From Setoptus koraiensis (Eukaryota > Arthropoda): a stretch of 64,000 nucleotides of DNA. Under the pieces are notes generated by a model. That model was not told where the DNA came from, searched no databases, and was given only the letters and a program-made list of their open reading frames with translations. Position 1 is the stretch's first letter; each line of letters starts with the position of its first letter. Below, in pieces: positions 1-12,300 of the stretch. The stretch is from NCBI GenBank assembly GCA_048013815.1, contig CM106585.1, positions 9,920,001 to 9,984,000 on the forward strand, given 5' to 3'. The translations under genes were made by a program, and so were the position numbers.

Positions 1-656
1 GAGTAGGTCACGGGAGCTAAGCTGTCTAGCCGGCTGAATAAGCATCAAAAATATGTCCCTATTCTGGAATCATGATGCAACCAGGTGAATGTGCTATTCA
101 CTCAACTCATCATATCGTCTACATTGCAACCACTCCAGCCACTGGAAACAACATTACACATCCAGTTTTATTTGTTAGCTGAGTCCTGATGAGGCTGCTA
201 TTAATACTGCATAGGGAGAGAAACTTGGTGAGACAAAACTGGCTGCTCTAAAAATCAAAACAGCATCATCATTTATGTATATTATGATTCTAATCGTGAT
301 GCCAAAATTGAAGAACAACATCCTAGTTCGGCGTCGGTAAACTATTTTTATTTTACTTTCCTAATATCTAGATATCTGGACGCACAAAAGAACTGATGAC
401 TCTCGTTGTCGAACGAAACACCTGTAAACTCAAAGGAATGATCGTCTTTGGTATTAGTAACTTTCGCGCTATTTCTGTCCGACAAGTAGAGAATAACAAC
501 CAACCAAACAAACAACGAAGCCGCTGGCCGGAATCGAGGCAAGTCGAATTATAATCATGAAAGGATAGTCGTTATTTCCCCCCTAGTCAAAGAAATCAGT
601 GTATGTGGCTGGTAAACAAATCAGCAGGCTGTTTGGTTGGAGAGTTAGAGGAAGTA

Positions 657-737
<81 letters not shown>

Positions 738-1384
738 CTTATTGCTGCGCCTCACCGAAAGTTTACACCCTCTAGTGATCCTATTAAAATACTCTCAGTG
801 ACTATCTCTCGAATTTGCATCCCCCATTAAGAGCCAGAGAATTGAGAAAAGTTATGGGCAGCTATCGCTAGAATTCTTCAGAAGCGACCATTTGTTCCGC
901 TATCACCGAAGCTACTCCAACAAGCTCCAATGCAATTCGAAATGCTGTATCACTGATTGACAGATAGTCGCCACCGATGAACAAATAAATTTCTGGCGGT
1001 GAGCAAGACAGAAGTAATTGCTCACCTATGGCTCATGGTTGGTTCATGGTAATAAACTCAAAATTTAATAAAATTTGCAAGATCTATCTTCCACACAATG
1101 ATATATTATTGATGTTTCGATATCCAAGTCAACTAGTAAGGTAGGATTCTTCTATCTCGTTTTCTTAAGGGTCCTTCACGTTCAATGCAGGATGTTTCAT
1201 GGGGTCGTACAAATCTACGGTTATATGACGATGATTGGTCCGACATGGATTTTTGGAAACAGCAGTGGCGGTACATTCAGACAATAATAATAAATAACAT
1301 AGTAATAGTGTATAAATGGGAAAATAGTTAGTAATAATTTCTGTTTGTTAGGCCATGCCAGATATATGATACGGTCATAGGTGA
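1..1384. other. Left-edge intergenic stretch
   Basis: I see no gene here apart from the GA microsatellite listed separately. Short open frames exist, but they lack ATG starts or run through simple repeat. Composition is ordinary and AT-leaning. This side lies downstream of the small minus-strand membrane-protein gene, but no clear AATAAA was found for it. Confidence 0.5.
661..732. repeat. (GA)n microsatellite
   Basis: An uninterrupted run of 36 GA dinucleotides. The short open frame reading through it (Arg-Glu repeats) is an artefact of the repeat. Confidence 0.95.
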
Positions 1385-1843
1385 TCATTTGCCAGATATA
1401 GTCTTCTTGATGGCATCGGCCGTTTTTTCCGCGCTCTTCTCAATTTTATTCACCGTGGCGTCGACGACATTTTTAGTTTTTTCTTTAGCGTCTTTAACAT
1501 CTTTTTTCATACCTTTTGTATCCATGCCTAAACGTTTGTCCATGACCTCCTTGAATTTAGGACTAACCTCGTTCTTGCCTTTCACCGGGCCTCTGTATGT
1601 GGTGGCAAGATACAAGCTAAAAGCAGTGAATGCCCCCAAAAAGAGAAGTCCTGTGCAAGCGAAGCAGCAACAAATTCAGTATGTAAATTCAAGATATAAT
1701 GTAGAGTATTGCGAGATAATCAATGATAGTGACAACGAATTAACACGGAATACATGGGGCCTCTCTTGGGCAGAGGGCAAGATTTAGTGTTATATTCAGT
1801 AGTGATAATCACCTTTTGGACTTATAGCGGCGTGACCAGTCAT
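1385..1843 (-). CDS. Small single-pass membrane protein with Lys-rich helical tail (2 exons)
   Basis: Not recognised as a named family. The coding exons are 1813-1843 and 1385-1650, minus strand. The donor after AAAG and the acceptor after a pyrimidine-rich TTGCACAG are in phase, and the joined frame gives 98 residues. The ATG at 1843 is the first ATG in a leader that is open from an acceptor-like TTTGTAG near 1973. Residues 1-10 are polar, 11-29 form a hydrophobic membrane helix (GLLFLGAFTAF...), and the rest is Lys/Asp/Ala-rich with repeated motifs such as KDAKEKTKNVVDA and KSAEKTADAIKK. The tail resembles LEA-like amphipathic helices, but that is only resemblance. The in-frame leader upstream is Arg/Ser-rich and would look like an organelle presequence if a further 5' exon supplied a start. 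That is inference. No poly(A) signal was seen. Confidence 0.5.
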
Positions 1844-4504
1844 TCTGGACGCTGATGGAGGAGCGGGGTTAGATTTAGGCGGCGGCGGTGGTTGTGACGA
1901 GCTAATTTTGAAAGATTTGGAGAACTGACGAATTAATAAAATGGACGCTCGAATAAACGATGCGAATTCTAATCTACAAATAAAATAATAACTATATCCT
2001 AATAAAAACTAATAATGATAGCTAAATGGTCTTACCACAAATACCAGGCAGCGACGAAATAGTTGTTGAGATTGGATTTTCCGGGGTGAATCAAGCAATC
2101 TATTGACTGAACTCGACTGTATTGGATTGATTGTTGTACAACAAATATAGTCAATATTTTTGTTTCCAATATTATAATAGTGAGTTGATTAACCTTGGGC
2201 TTGACTCCTCGCGTTGCTTTCTACTCGAAGTAGCTGCAATTGTATTGCGTATAGTAAAGTTTCTTGTGTATTTTCGTGCGCGCGATCCCGAATGGTAACA
2301 TAGCTCTATTTCTAGCAACTATAGCTAGGGCGCATAGACTACATTTTGCGTGCCGAGTCAAGTTCATTTCAGTTGGGATCCCTACTGTATATGAGCGTTG
2401 GCAAGCTCGGCAAAAACGAGTTAGTATACAATCCTATTATTATCATCACATATTGTACAAGCCACTGCTACTGCTGTTGCCGTTGCCGGATGATAGGCAT
2501 TGAGCTTGCGCTCGCGCACTTACGCAAAATCTCACAGTCTCTTTGAGCCCTCTAAGTTGTTCTCGTGGAATACAAAAGGATAACGTGATAAAAAGATGCT
2601 CTCAGCATGCAGGCGATGGAAAAATCTGGCTTACTTTGTCTTGTTTTTAGTTAGTTTTGTATAGCTCGAACTGCTAGACAAATGAAAAAGAAACTTCCAT
2701 CTAGCCTCAACTCCACGGCGATATACCCTCTGTACAACTCGGTTTGGGCCATATGCCATCGACTTGAAAGCATGCCGGGTGTTGATAGAGATCCAAGTGT
2801 CTCAAAAAGAAAAAGATTACGTCCACGGACACTCATTTAACTCACATGATGCAGGTATGTCCGTCAGCAATCTAGCACTACCTAGGCCCTACCGTGTCTA
2901 GTCACCAGCATAGACCCACCACTTCGGCACGCAGGACACATAAGGCCAGTGATGGAGGCGCCGGATAGCGTCTGGATTTCAGACCCTGAAATCACATTTG
3001 AAAAAGCCTCCAATCCTGCCAGGCGGCGAATTTGCGCATGGCTACAGAAGGGGACCCTTCGTCAATCAATGATTGAAAATCTAAAGTATATCATTTAGTA
3101 CGACAACCTGATTTCTATGCAAGCTGATGAGGCTGACATTATCGTGTTCATCAAAGAGTTAGCTGCCAGCATCGGTAACTCATTAGACTAGCGAGGTGCG
3201 ATAACTAGGTAGTCGACTTGCTTCTCGCATCGCCCGATGAGAGCCCTTCCAAGGATTCGTCGAGATTGAGGTCCGATGTTCATGCCGTTAGTCTCTGGGC
3301 ATCGAGGAAACCGATGGCTATCGATTCTTTGGTTTCGACCTAGAGTTGCCATGTAAATTGTTGCAATCTAAAAGGCCCTTCTGGAAGTCAACACTACTCA
3401 GATACCTGTGCAATGTCTGGATCTGAGTCATTGAGCCCGGGATCAAGGACCAACAAAACAAACCTTCGATACAATCAATTTGTGAGAAAGCAAGATAGCG
3501 AGCACATTCACAACAATTTTTTCAAGACCATTTGTCAATTCGAACACAAGCAAGACACAATTTCCCGCATAATTCACATGGTCATAGAGGTGCAAACCGA
3601 ACAAAGATGACAGGTGAGTTTTCTGAGACAATGTCAAAGTCAGGAGGGAAATATCGCGGTGTTGCTAATAACGAAGACGGACAGTTCGTCTCCAAAAGTG
3701 GCTGTTGACAAACGGATGTATCGTTGTGTAGATCGCGACCATGATAGAGCCTTGTCACTATCGATACGTTGATCAGGTGATAAGAATCATGGGCGTGGGG
3801 TCGGTTAGTTATCGTTCACTGTCTAACTGCCGTTTGTGTCATATCAGTGCATAATATATTATTATGATATTATAATATTATTATAATAATGTTCACAATA
3901 CATCAGTGAATAGCATTCCGTCATTTGTTAAATATTTACACTATTATCAATCCGGCATATTATATCACATCTATTTTACAGAGAAAGAAACGTTTAGGCA
4001 GACACAGTACGGGCAGATACCGTCAGCTCAAATATTTTAGCGCGTATGCCGCCGTGCGTTTTTAACAAACAACAACATATGATTCCCAGAGATACTGTTA
4101 TATATTTTTATTATTATTATCATCATCTAACATAACAATCGTTTCATTTACATCAGTAACTATATATATATTGATTACATCGCCAGTCAATATCACAGCC
4201 GATAACACAAACACACACACTTGGTCCTTGCCCTCTCTACAAACGTTATTATTATATTTTATTATTATCATAATCAGTATTTGACGAATTGTGTCCATTC
4301 CGTCCATTCGATGACAACAGGTCAAACAATTCAAAACAAACAGACTATATTATAGAAAAATATAAATGCTTCATCGCTCATCGCCATTATCTACACCCTT
4401 ATGTCGGAGCTTTTCTCATAGGCATCTCGTCGTGCGACCAGAGTAGCATCAGACCATTTGAGACTCGTTGTTACTTGTTATTGTTACCAGGAGAACCAGA
4501 TCAA
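1844..4504. other. Intergenic stretch with exon-like remnant
   Basis: This covers the leader of the small minus-strand gene, an exon-like or decayed coding stretch (listed separately) and an AT-rich block near 3840-3900. It also holds a 5' extension of the PIKfyve frame, open from 4274 without an ATG before 4505. No FYVE or DEP coding sequence was found upstream of the kinase gene. Confidence 0.4.
2953..3612 (+). pseudogene. Exon-like, possibly decayed coding stretch of unknown origin
   Basis: Composition and codon texture differ from the AT-rich flanks. One plus frame from about 2953 reads like protein (PVMEAPDSVWISD...), and a second block around 3413-3610 begins MSGSESLSPGS and is rich in charged and polar residues. 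The end at about 3612 is followed by a good donor (CAG/GTGAGT). In-frame stops separate the pieces, so this is either several exons of a real gene, a dead gene, or untranslated exon sequence. I could not assign a family. Confidence 0.25.
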
Positions 4505-7500
4505 ATGTTGGCTCAAAGTCATGATCATTTGAACAAATCCTATGCTATTCACTGTCATAATCTATTAAATCAATGTCTACACAATGAGAGATTATCAACG
4601 GATTGGAAATCGATTATAGAGTCAATCAGTAGGAGTATTGGCAGCACTGTTGTGTTGCCATTCAAGATCCATCCAACGAATCCCTCGGATCATATTAGCT
4701 ATTGTGTTCAAATTAAAACAATTCCAGGCGGAGAAAAAACAGATTCCACAGCATTCAATGGAGTGGTTATGAACAAGAATGTTTCGCATAGAAAAACACG
4801 CCAAGATATTCAAAATCCGCGTGTCTTATTATTTTCCACCTCTATTGTGTATGATGGCGACGAAAAGAAATTAACCTCACTCGAGACTGTCACAGCTAGA
4901 GAAAACGAGTACCTAGAGAATATATTGGCTAAGATTGTTTCGGCCAAGCCAGATATTGTCATAGTGGAACACGCCGTTGCACGTATAGCACAAGAGATAC
5001 TATTAGACAAGAACATAACATTGATATCAAATCTAAAACATTCCCTACTGATTAGAATAGCTAGATTCACACATGCTAAAATTATCAATTCACTGGATTC
5101 CATTTACAGTCAATCTAATGCCAATGGTAGACATGGTCAAGTTACAACAAACACCACCAAGGGTATGTCTGATGATCAAGGCAGATCACTTGAGGCATCT
5201 ATCGGTACATGTAAGCGATTCTATTGCAAAATGTTTGGCTCGAAAACATACGCCATATTGGACGGATGCGATGAAAAACTAGGTGCAACTGTGATATTAC
5301 GTGGCGGATGTTTGCCTGAATTGAAACGTGTGAAAAAATTATGTGCCTTTATGATTTTCTGTGATTATAATTGGCGTCTTGAACGCTCCATGCTAATAGA
5401 TCAATATGCCACATTATCCGAACAACAGGAACGACGACTAAATGAGTTGATTGAGACAGAAGATCTTAAACAAAACAAAGGAGTTGATCCAGAAAGAAGA
5501 TTGTCTCTCATAGATAAGAATGATTTATTAGTTGGCGATCAAGCAAACAAATACAAACCAATTGTTATAGAGGATAACTCGGATCCACTACGCTCCATGG
5601 ATGCCGAAATGTCTAGCAGTTTCAATTTATCAAGCAACTTTATGACAATCACTAATGATATAAGTGAACATAATAACAAGGCATTCGAATCAAACAAATA
5701 CAATTCCCACAATAGGGCCATCAATCAACAACATTGTGCTTTGGATTCAAAGAAACACGAAAAGCTCAGATTGTTTGAAAAAGCTCTGACAACAACAATA
5801 TTATCATGTTCGCCCAACATACATTATCCGCTTTCGCCAATAATGAAGGCCGATAATCATATAGAGAAATTGACCGAATATTTCAGAGGTCACCTATTAT
5901 GGTCTAAAAGATTACCTGAGATCCGAGGAGATCTCATTGTGGGAAACGAAATATACTCTCAACAGTCATTTGGTGAAAACATCGAAGATAGCTGTGATTC
6001 ACACTCGAAGAACAATAGAGCCTTTCATTACCAGAGTGATAAATGTGATACATCAAAGCATCCACTACTGGAGTACGATTTGAAGCAACCAATCAAAGAT
6101 TCGCCCCAAGCTTTGTCGTTGATCACAGACTTTAGAGCATTAGGTCCTTATCCGTTTGATAATTGTGGCAAACAAGTGGCATCGACCTTCAAAGAGCTCA
6201 AAAGCCATCTAGCCGACATTCAACGGGCTGCAAATAATCAATCAAACAATTCCAGTCAGACGGGTACTAGCAATCAGGAGGCTGCCGGTGCGGCTCATAA
6301 AAATCAAATTATCCAAGTTAAATCTTCTCTAACTTTGCCAATTGTAACTGGAGTGTTAAGTTCAAACAATATGAGTCCTGATGCAAACTCTATTAATGCG
6401 CAAAGTTTCTCCAATAATTTCGGGCCTCAAATATCTGGTGAGCCAATTGGTCAACCAAAAGATTGTCTAGATCCTTCAAACAATCAATTTTTGGCTGTTC
6501 TATTCAGTAGTTATTCCAGCTCATCGGCCACAGCTCCAGACTATTGCGTGAAACCTTCAACAATCAAAATGAATTACTATGGTCAAAATGATTTATCATT
6601 GGGCGATTTTCTAGACAGGTACTGTTTCGACATAAACTACCAATGCCCTTCAAGCGGCTGCACAACTTCTGTACTGCTACACACCAGAAGATTTGTACAT
6701 GGCGATGGTTGCATAATGATTGCCTTGCGTAGCTCGCCCTACCTGAGACCCGGCATTACAGATGACAATTCTATAATCACTTGGTCGTGGTGCCGAGATT
6801 GCAAATCGGCAACACCATACGTGAAATTGTCTGAAGACAGTAGAAATTTATCTTTTGCCAAATACTTGGAGTTGCGCTTTTATGCCCATTCCTATAGTAG
6901 ACAATCTACATTTGATGATTCGCAAAACAAACCCACCGATACACCTACAGATAACGATAGGGAAAACAACCCAAATGACCACCAAAAAGATCCCTTCCAA
7001 TCTTGCGACCAGAATCACCATCAGCCCTGCAAGCATTCGATACAGCGTGATCACTGTCAGTTTTTCGCTTCCAACAAAATAGTAGCCAGTTTTATTTATT
7101 TACAGGCGAGCCTGTACGAGATTGTATTGCCCTCTTTGAGTCCTTTAGCGCCAGATTCGCTGGATTTGGAGCCCGTGCCCGACGATAAACTACCGTTTAT
7201 CCGTGAGGGCGATTTTGGATCTTTGGTGTCGTTTGCGCTGAACAGCCATGAATATAGAGAACGATTGAATGATCTCAGTCAATCCAGTGTAATAGACAAT
7301 GGCACCAACAGCACTGGACAAGCAGTAGATCAAAAGTTGCCTTTGAGTCCGTCGGCTAGGCGCAAATTACAGAGCAGTATTCAATCGACCATAACGGATA
7401 GTTATGGCGGCCTATCTACGCCCGGCTCGAGTTCTATTGAACAAGGATTGGACAAGTTTGCTGTTAGTGATAAAGAAAACTCTGGCTCTGAATTTAATCT

Positions 7501-8812
7501 AACTCTTGAGAAAGACCCGTCCGGGTCCAACATAACAAAACAAGACTTATCTACTGGGTCATCCTCTTACGCTGCCACATCTACCACAGCATCCTCCACA
7601 AACATCGTACAATCTGGCAGTGCCCAAGATGCAAAGCGATCACATGGTAGCAGCAATAGACCGGATGTAGTGTCGAGTAGCTCAAAATTGTTGGACAACA
7701 ATAATATTGAGCTGCAACTTAATGATGGCAACGTAAGCCTCTATTGTGTTGTGTATTGCGCACTGGAATTTCAAAATATCCGATCATTGTTACTGAAACA
7801 TCCGAATGGCGAGGAACTGTATAAGCAATCTTTGTGGAATTGTATACCGTGGTCGGCACCTGGCGGCAAATCCGGCTCAACATTTTGCAAGACAAGCAAT
7901 GATAGATTCATAATGAAAGAGATGTCTAAACTGGAATTGCAATCATTTTTGGCCATAGCTAACAATTATTTTGACTACATACAAAAGTCCTACAGCGAGA
8001 AACAGCCTTGCTTGTTGTCTAGCATATTGGGTATCTACCGGATAGTTTACAAGAATAGCTCCACCAATGTCTCGTCAAAATTGTATTTTCTCGTTATGCA
8101 AAATCTATTCTATCAGCGACAAATAACCCAACGGTTCGATTTGAAGGGCTCCATGCGAAATCGTCTCGTCAACACAGCTGACCAGAGTAAAGGATCGTCC
8201 GATTTAGTATTAATGGACGAAAACCTGCTTAGGATTACTTGTGATCACCCGCTTTTTATTCGCGCCCATTCAAAAATAATTCTCAATCAGGCCATACACA
8301 ATGATGCCAGTTTCTTGACTTCGTTATCCGTCATGGACTACTCGTTGCTGGTTGGTATAGACAATGAAAAAAGTGAGTTAGTATTGGGCATAATCGACTA
8401 CGTGCGTCCGTTCACATGGGATAAAAAAATTGAGAGAGTTGTCAAGTCTGTGGGCAGCGCCAAGATGCCCACAATAATAGAGCCAGATTTGTATCGGATT
8501 AGATTTTGTGAGGCCATGGATAAATACTTTGAGTGTGTACCAGATCATTGGCATGATCTAATCAATTATTGTGACCAAGATGACACCACCACCACCACTC
8601 ATGATCATGTCGAAAACAATAGAGACAATGGTGACAATAGAGCGGGTTCAATTATCACCAACGGCACCTCAACTGTGGCTACAACAACCACCACTCAAGC
8701 TGCACCGGAGTCTATATGCTCGCTTGTTTATAATCAATATACTCCCACAATTCCTGTGGTGAGTGGTGGTGCTAGAAACAATAACAGTGGTGCAACTTTA
8801 AAGTCCAATTGA
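4505..8812 (+). CDS. PIKFYVE: PIKfyve-type 1-phosphatidylinositol 3-phosphate 5-kinase, FYVE- and DEP-less, intronless
   Basis: Makes PI(3,5)P2 from PI3P on endosomal membranes in the known family. The single-exon ORF is 1435 residues from the first in-frame ATG (4505); animal PIKfyve is about 2000. A Cpn60/TCP1-like domain covers about residues 20-300 (KTIPGG, GTCKRFYCKMF, LRGG). The PIKfyve-specific Cys-rich region is at about 690-870 (FLDRYCFDINYQCP, RRFVHGDGC, FAKYLELRFYAHSYSR). The C-terminal PIP-kinase domain is at about 1074-1354 with every hallmark present: GGKSGS, MKEM lysine, DLKGS, MDYSLLVG, GIIDY and FTWDKK. Long Asn/Ser/Thr-rich spacers lie between domains. No N-terminal FYVE finger or DEP domain is encoded here or seen upstream. 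The frame is open 5' to 4274 without an ATG, so an upstream coding exon spliced near 4321 is possible. A partial copy lies at 55.8-58.2 kb. Absence of introns plus 5' truncation would fit a retrocopy, but the intact frame suggests function. Confidence 0.93.
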   Translation: MLAQSHDHLNKSYAIHCHNLLNQCLHNERLSTDWKSIIESISRSIGSTVVLPFKIHPTNPSDHISYCVQIKTIPGGEKTDSTAFNGVVMNKNVSHRKTRQDIQNPRVLLFSTSIVYDGDEKKLTSLETVTARENEYLENILAKIVSAKPDIVIVEHAVARIAQEILLDKNITLISNLKHSLLIRIARFTHAKIINSLDSIYSQSNANGRHGQVTTNTTKGMSDDQGRSLEASIGTCKRFYCKMFGSKTYAILDGCDEKLGATVILRGGCLPELKRVKKLCAFMIFCDYNWRLERSMLIDQYATLSEQQERRLNELIETEDLKQNKGVDPERRLSLIDKNDLLVGDQANKYKPIVIEDNSDPLRSMDAEMSSSFNLSSNFMTITNDISEHNNKAFESNKYNSHNRAINQQHCALDSKKHEKLRLFEKALTTTILSCSPNIHYPLSPIMKADNHIEKLTEYFRGHLLWSKRLPEIRGDLIVGNEIYSQQSFGENIEDSCDSHSKNNRAFHYQSDKCDTSKHPLLEYDLKQPIKDSPQALSLITDFRALGPYPFDNCGKQVASTFKELKSHLADIQRAANNQSNNSSQTGTSNQEAAGAAHKNQIIQVKSSLTLPIVTGVLSSNNMSPDANSINAQSFSNNFGPQISGEPIGQPKDCLDPSNNQFLAVLFSSYSSSSATAPDYCVKPSTIKMNYYGQNDLSLGDFLDRYCFDINYQCPSSGCTTSVLLHTRRFVHGDGCIMIALRSSPYLRPGITDDNSIITWSWCRDCKSATPYVKLSEDSRNLSFAKYLELRFYAHSYSRQSTFDDSQNKPTDTPTDNDRENNPNDHQKDPFQSCDQNHHQPCKHSIQRDHCQFFASNKIVASFIYLQASLYEIVLPSLSPLAPDSLDLEPVPDDKLPFIREGDFGSLVSFALNSHEYRERLNDLSQSSVIDNGTNSTGQAVDQKLPLSPSARRKLQSSIQSTITDSYGGLSTPGSSSIEQGLDKFAVSDKENSGSEFNLTLEKDPSGSNITKQDLSTGSSSYAATSTTASSTNIVQSGSAQDAKRSHGSSNRPDVVSSSSKLLDNNNIELQLNDGNVSLYCVVYCALEFQNIRSLLLKHPNGEELYKQSLWNCIPWSAPGGKSGSTFCKTSNDRFIMKEMSKLELQSFLAIANNYFDYIQKSYSEKQPCLLSSILGIYRIVYKNSSTNVSSKLYFLVMQNLFYQRQITQRFDLKGSMRNRLVNTADQSKGSSDLVLMDENLLRITCDHPLFIRAHSKIILNQAIHNDASFLTSLSVMDYSLLVGIDNEKSELVLGIIDYVRPFTWDKKIERVVKSVGSAKMPTIIEPDLYRIRFCEAMDKYFECVPDHWHDLINYCDQDDTTTTTHDHVENNRDNGDNRAGSIITNGTSTVATTTTTQAAPESICSLVYNQYTPTIPVVSGGARNNNSGATLKSN

Positions 8813-9373
8813 TTGATCCAATATTGTTGCGAATAGCCAGCGAACGTGATACGGAGAAATACCATTCCATTGTCCAGCTAATTCATTCACCAACATTGAC
8901 ATTTGCAAGCAAAACGATAATTATCACCGATTATCTCGTGTTTATTCACAAATAGTCTAACCACCATTGTGTCAACATCACCATTTTATAGATACTTATG
9001 TGCTGTCGACTATTCAATAAACTGTCATCCGATGAGTTATTTTTTCCGGGTTTTTGAGTCAAGCCATCATCATAATTTGTCGTAATTATTGTCTCAAATA
9101 TTGTGTGTCTTTTTCAAATATTTTATTTCGAATTATGTGATATTCGAAATGAAATTATGCATGAGAGCGCCTGGTTGCCCATAGTAACGCGTATCAGCAA
9201 GCGTCTGTTGCGTTGTTGTCGACTGACCAATTGCTGTTCGGAGCTACAGAACGCCGATTGCCACCAGCCTGTTTTATTATTTATCTATTTTATTACTTTA
9301 TTAGATTGGTTGCTTTTATATCTTTCCATCCAGACAAGTACGAAATTTTATTTTGGAAGCAACATTTTTCAAA
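8813..9373. other. Intergenic: PIKfyve 3' UTR and CC2D2A leader
   Basis: About 560 bases separate the two same-strand genes. They hold a poly(A) signal at 9016-9021 and, after it, an AT-rich leader for CC2D2A. No other gene was seen. Confidence 0.6.
9016..9021 (+). terminator. Poly(A) signal AATAAA for the PIKfyve gene
   Basis: A canonical AATAAA 204 bases after the stop codon, followed by T/G-rich sequence (GAGTTATTTTTTCCGGG). Confidence 0.6.
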
Positions 9374-12300
9374 ATGGACGATTTTCATTCGACCCTCAGG
9401 CGGCTGCTAGACCGCACGGATTCGGCACCGTTCACAAAGAGCAAGTCTGATTTGGTCGATTCCGACGAGATTGCAATAATTAGCGAGCCAACTAGCGCAA
9501 GTATCCTCAGTCATCCAGACAGAGTGAGCACGTCAATTGGTAGCGATGGATGGTCCATGCAGAATTCAGTTGAGAATGCAGCCAACAAAGGATTCGTTGA
9601 AGGGCAGGTTTCGCTGCAAGAGAAATTCTTCGAGCAACGCAAGGACAGGAAGGTGGATTTGTTGAGGCGACTCTTAGAGGAGGACGATGCGAAGAGTGCA
9701 TCAGTTGAGCCCGTAGTTTTGGCCAAGGACGATGACAACGGACAAAAAGAAGCTCCGTTTGGGGCGACCGACACAAAAGAAACATCTTCTTCCCGGGGAT
9801 CACCGTCAGCGTCAGAAGAACCAAATGTAGACGATTTTCCCCATGGAAATGGATCGAAAATGAGCGAACCGAAACAATTCATTTCAAGTCAAATATCTAA
9901 ATTGGATAGTGTGGAATTCTTCTTCCGAAATGATGCAACGCTATCAGTGCGAAAACAATCAAGAGACAACAGCAATATTGAGTCGGCAGCGATGGGCGAA
10001 TCTCTGGCGGCGCTTGACCAAGTTTTGGACGAATTGGGACGCAAAAACAAGATTGAATTGAGGTCCCATATGAAAGTTAATCATTATAATATCCATTCGC
10101 CTGCTCAAGACGAAGCACTCTATTTATGTTATAACAGTGGTGCCGATCCAACAAACAGTGACAGTCCATTTAAAGTTTTTGCCCTGTCCAACGACAACAT
10201 AGAACAAGCAGCAAACCAACAAGAAAGTAATGAAGTGCTCAAGTTAAGATCGTCCCTCCAACACTCAAAAGTCTACCATAACGACAATTATGCAAATGAC
10301 AAAAATCTAGCCAGGCTGGTGAATAGATTGATAAGAGAAGGCAATCATGAAAAAATGCTCAATATTGACAATAATGCTAGCGAGCTCAAGTTAATCGACA
10401 GACATTGTTCAGATCAAACAGCCATCGGTTATCACAAGTCGATGTATGCAAACAATGACTCTTCAGCCACAGACATGGATAACTTGATATCTAAGAAGGC
10501 TCTCGAATATGTGGATCTATCGCGTGTCTTCGGCCTCATTCGAGAGCCAGTGGCTCGCTGGCATGCTGATGGTCGTGTAAAAGGGCGCACTAGATTGATC
10601 AATATGACAGACGGCAACAGTCTTAAACTAACCGAAACGAAATTCAATGGCCACAACAAAAGAAAGGACAGTATCACGTTGAATGTAAACAGATTGACGT
10701 TTGACAATCATCCATTAATGATTGAGGAGAGCAGACTCACCAATGAGCTGATCCGTATGAAAGAATCGATTGTTTGTCCGGATAATCATAATAAGATAAC
10801 TGTTGATGACATTGTGCGCTCATCTACTAATTATATTCAACACATTGATGGAATCGAGTCGCTCAGCAAGAACCACAATAATAATGTGACAAACATTATA
10901 GAGAGACACAATGAACTCATCACGGACACGTTCAATTGTATCGCAAAATATGTGCTTGAGACAAACACATTGAGAGAGCATAGAATGAGGGCTGTTGAGA
11001 AGGCAAAATTGTTAGCTAGAGTTAGACACGAGCAACAGTTTGTGTCGACCTCAATCAGGCTCCTGGAAGCACAACCTTTGACGCGATTCGAAAATGAAAA
11101 CGACCAGAAGAAAATGACTCACCTGTTAAATTTGTTCAATAATTTAATTGATGCCTTGTCGAAGGCGAAATCTCTTTTCGAAAACTCCCAAGAACGAATC
11201 GATGATAGCTCAGACGGTAATAACGTAGGTGCAATAGTGCACAACATTGACTCTGGAATGAAGACGATAGAAAAGCTGCTGCCGGACGAGGCAGAGCGGA
11301 CGGCGGAAAGTGAAACAGACAAGCAACAGTTGCTGTTACTGGACGACGGTCGGTTGGTTGGCGAGTCGAGACTGTTGGACAAGGTGTTTTGTTTTATAGA
11401 CGACAATATGAACGGCAACAACAACAACAACAGTTATATAACTGGCGACGATGACGCAATTTTGAGCGAGGAGGAGAAAAATCGACGCAAAAGAATCAGA
11501 TCAGAGAGATACAAGCTCCGCTTGGACATATTTGTGGTGGGCAATGGAACAACGACAAAGTTGTTAGCTTATTCCACTTCTTTTCAGCCGATGAACTTGA
11601 ATTTTTGCATTGATTTCAGCGACTCCGCAAGTTGCAGTTGTGAAATACCTTTGTTGTTTGCCAATCAAAGAATTGCGCTCAGTCTAATTAGGGCCACTAC
11701 CAGCAATAACGGTGTTAACTTAAGCACCAGATGGCAAGAAACAGAGGAGACACTGTTGGTAAACATGGACAGCTTGACAGAATCACTGAGCAAATATTCA
11801 AACGACGATGGCTGGACCAATTTGCCATTTCGTTACACCAAGAACCGAGCCAGTCAGCGAGAGGCAGCTCGCGACAATTCAAGCGCACTGAACAGTCTCA
11901 ATTTGTTTGTCAATAGACTGTTTTCATCAATGCAACAAACGATCAATTGGGGCTCGAGCAGCGCTAGCACTAATAATAGTAACAGTGGTTCGGATGAGAG
12001 CGGCGCAGCAACCGGAAGTGAACAATTGGAAAAAGTGTTTTCGGGCCAAGTGCGCATGTGTTACTCGGACAATTCACATGTGGGCATTTGGAGCGGCAAG
12101 GGCCAATCTAACCAAGTGTACAATCAATTCATACAACAACTGCATCAACGAGCCCTGGACGACAATTTGATCAATAGGAGCGGAAATTCCATTTTCTGGC
12201 TGGCTAAAATGCCCCAATTTCAACTGGATGCCATGAAGGAACAATTGTTGCATGCCGACACGATAAAATTGGTTGAATTGATCATTGAACAATGGCAGAA

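Noticed and set aside
348-542. Minus-strand frame of 64 codons that looks like a signal peptide plus short secreted domain
   Set aside because: It begins at TTG, has no ATG or acceptor that would give a start, and shows no poly(A) signal or homologous motif.
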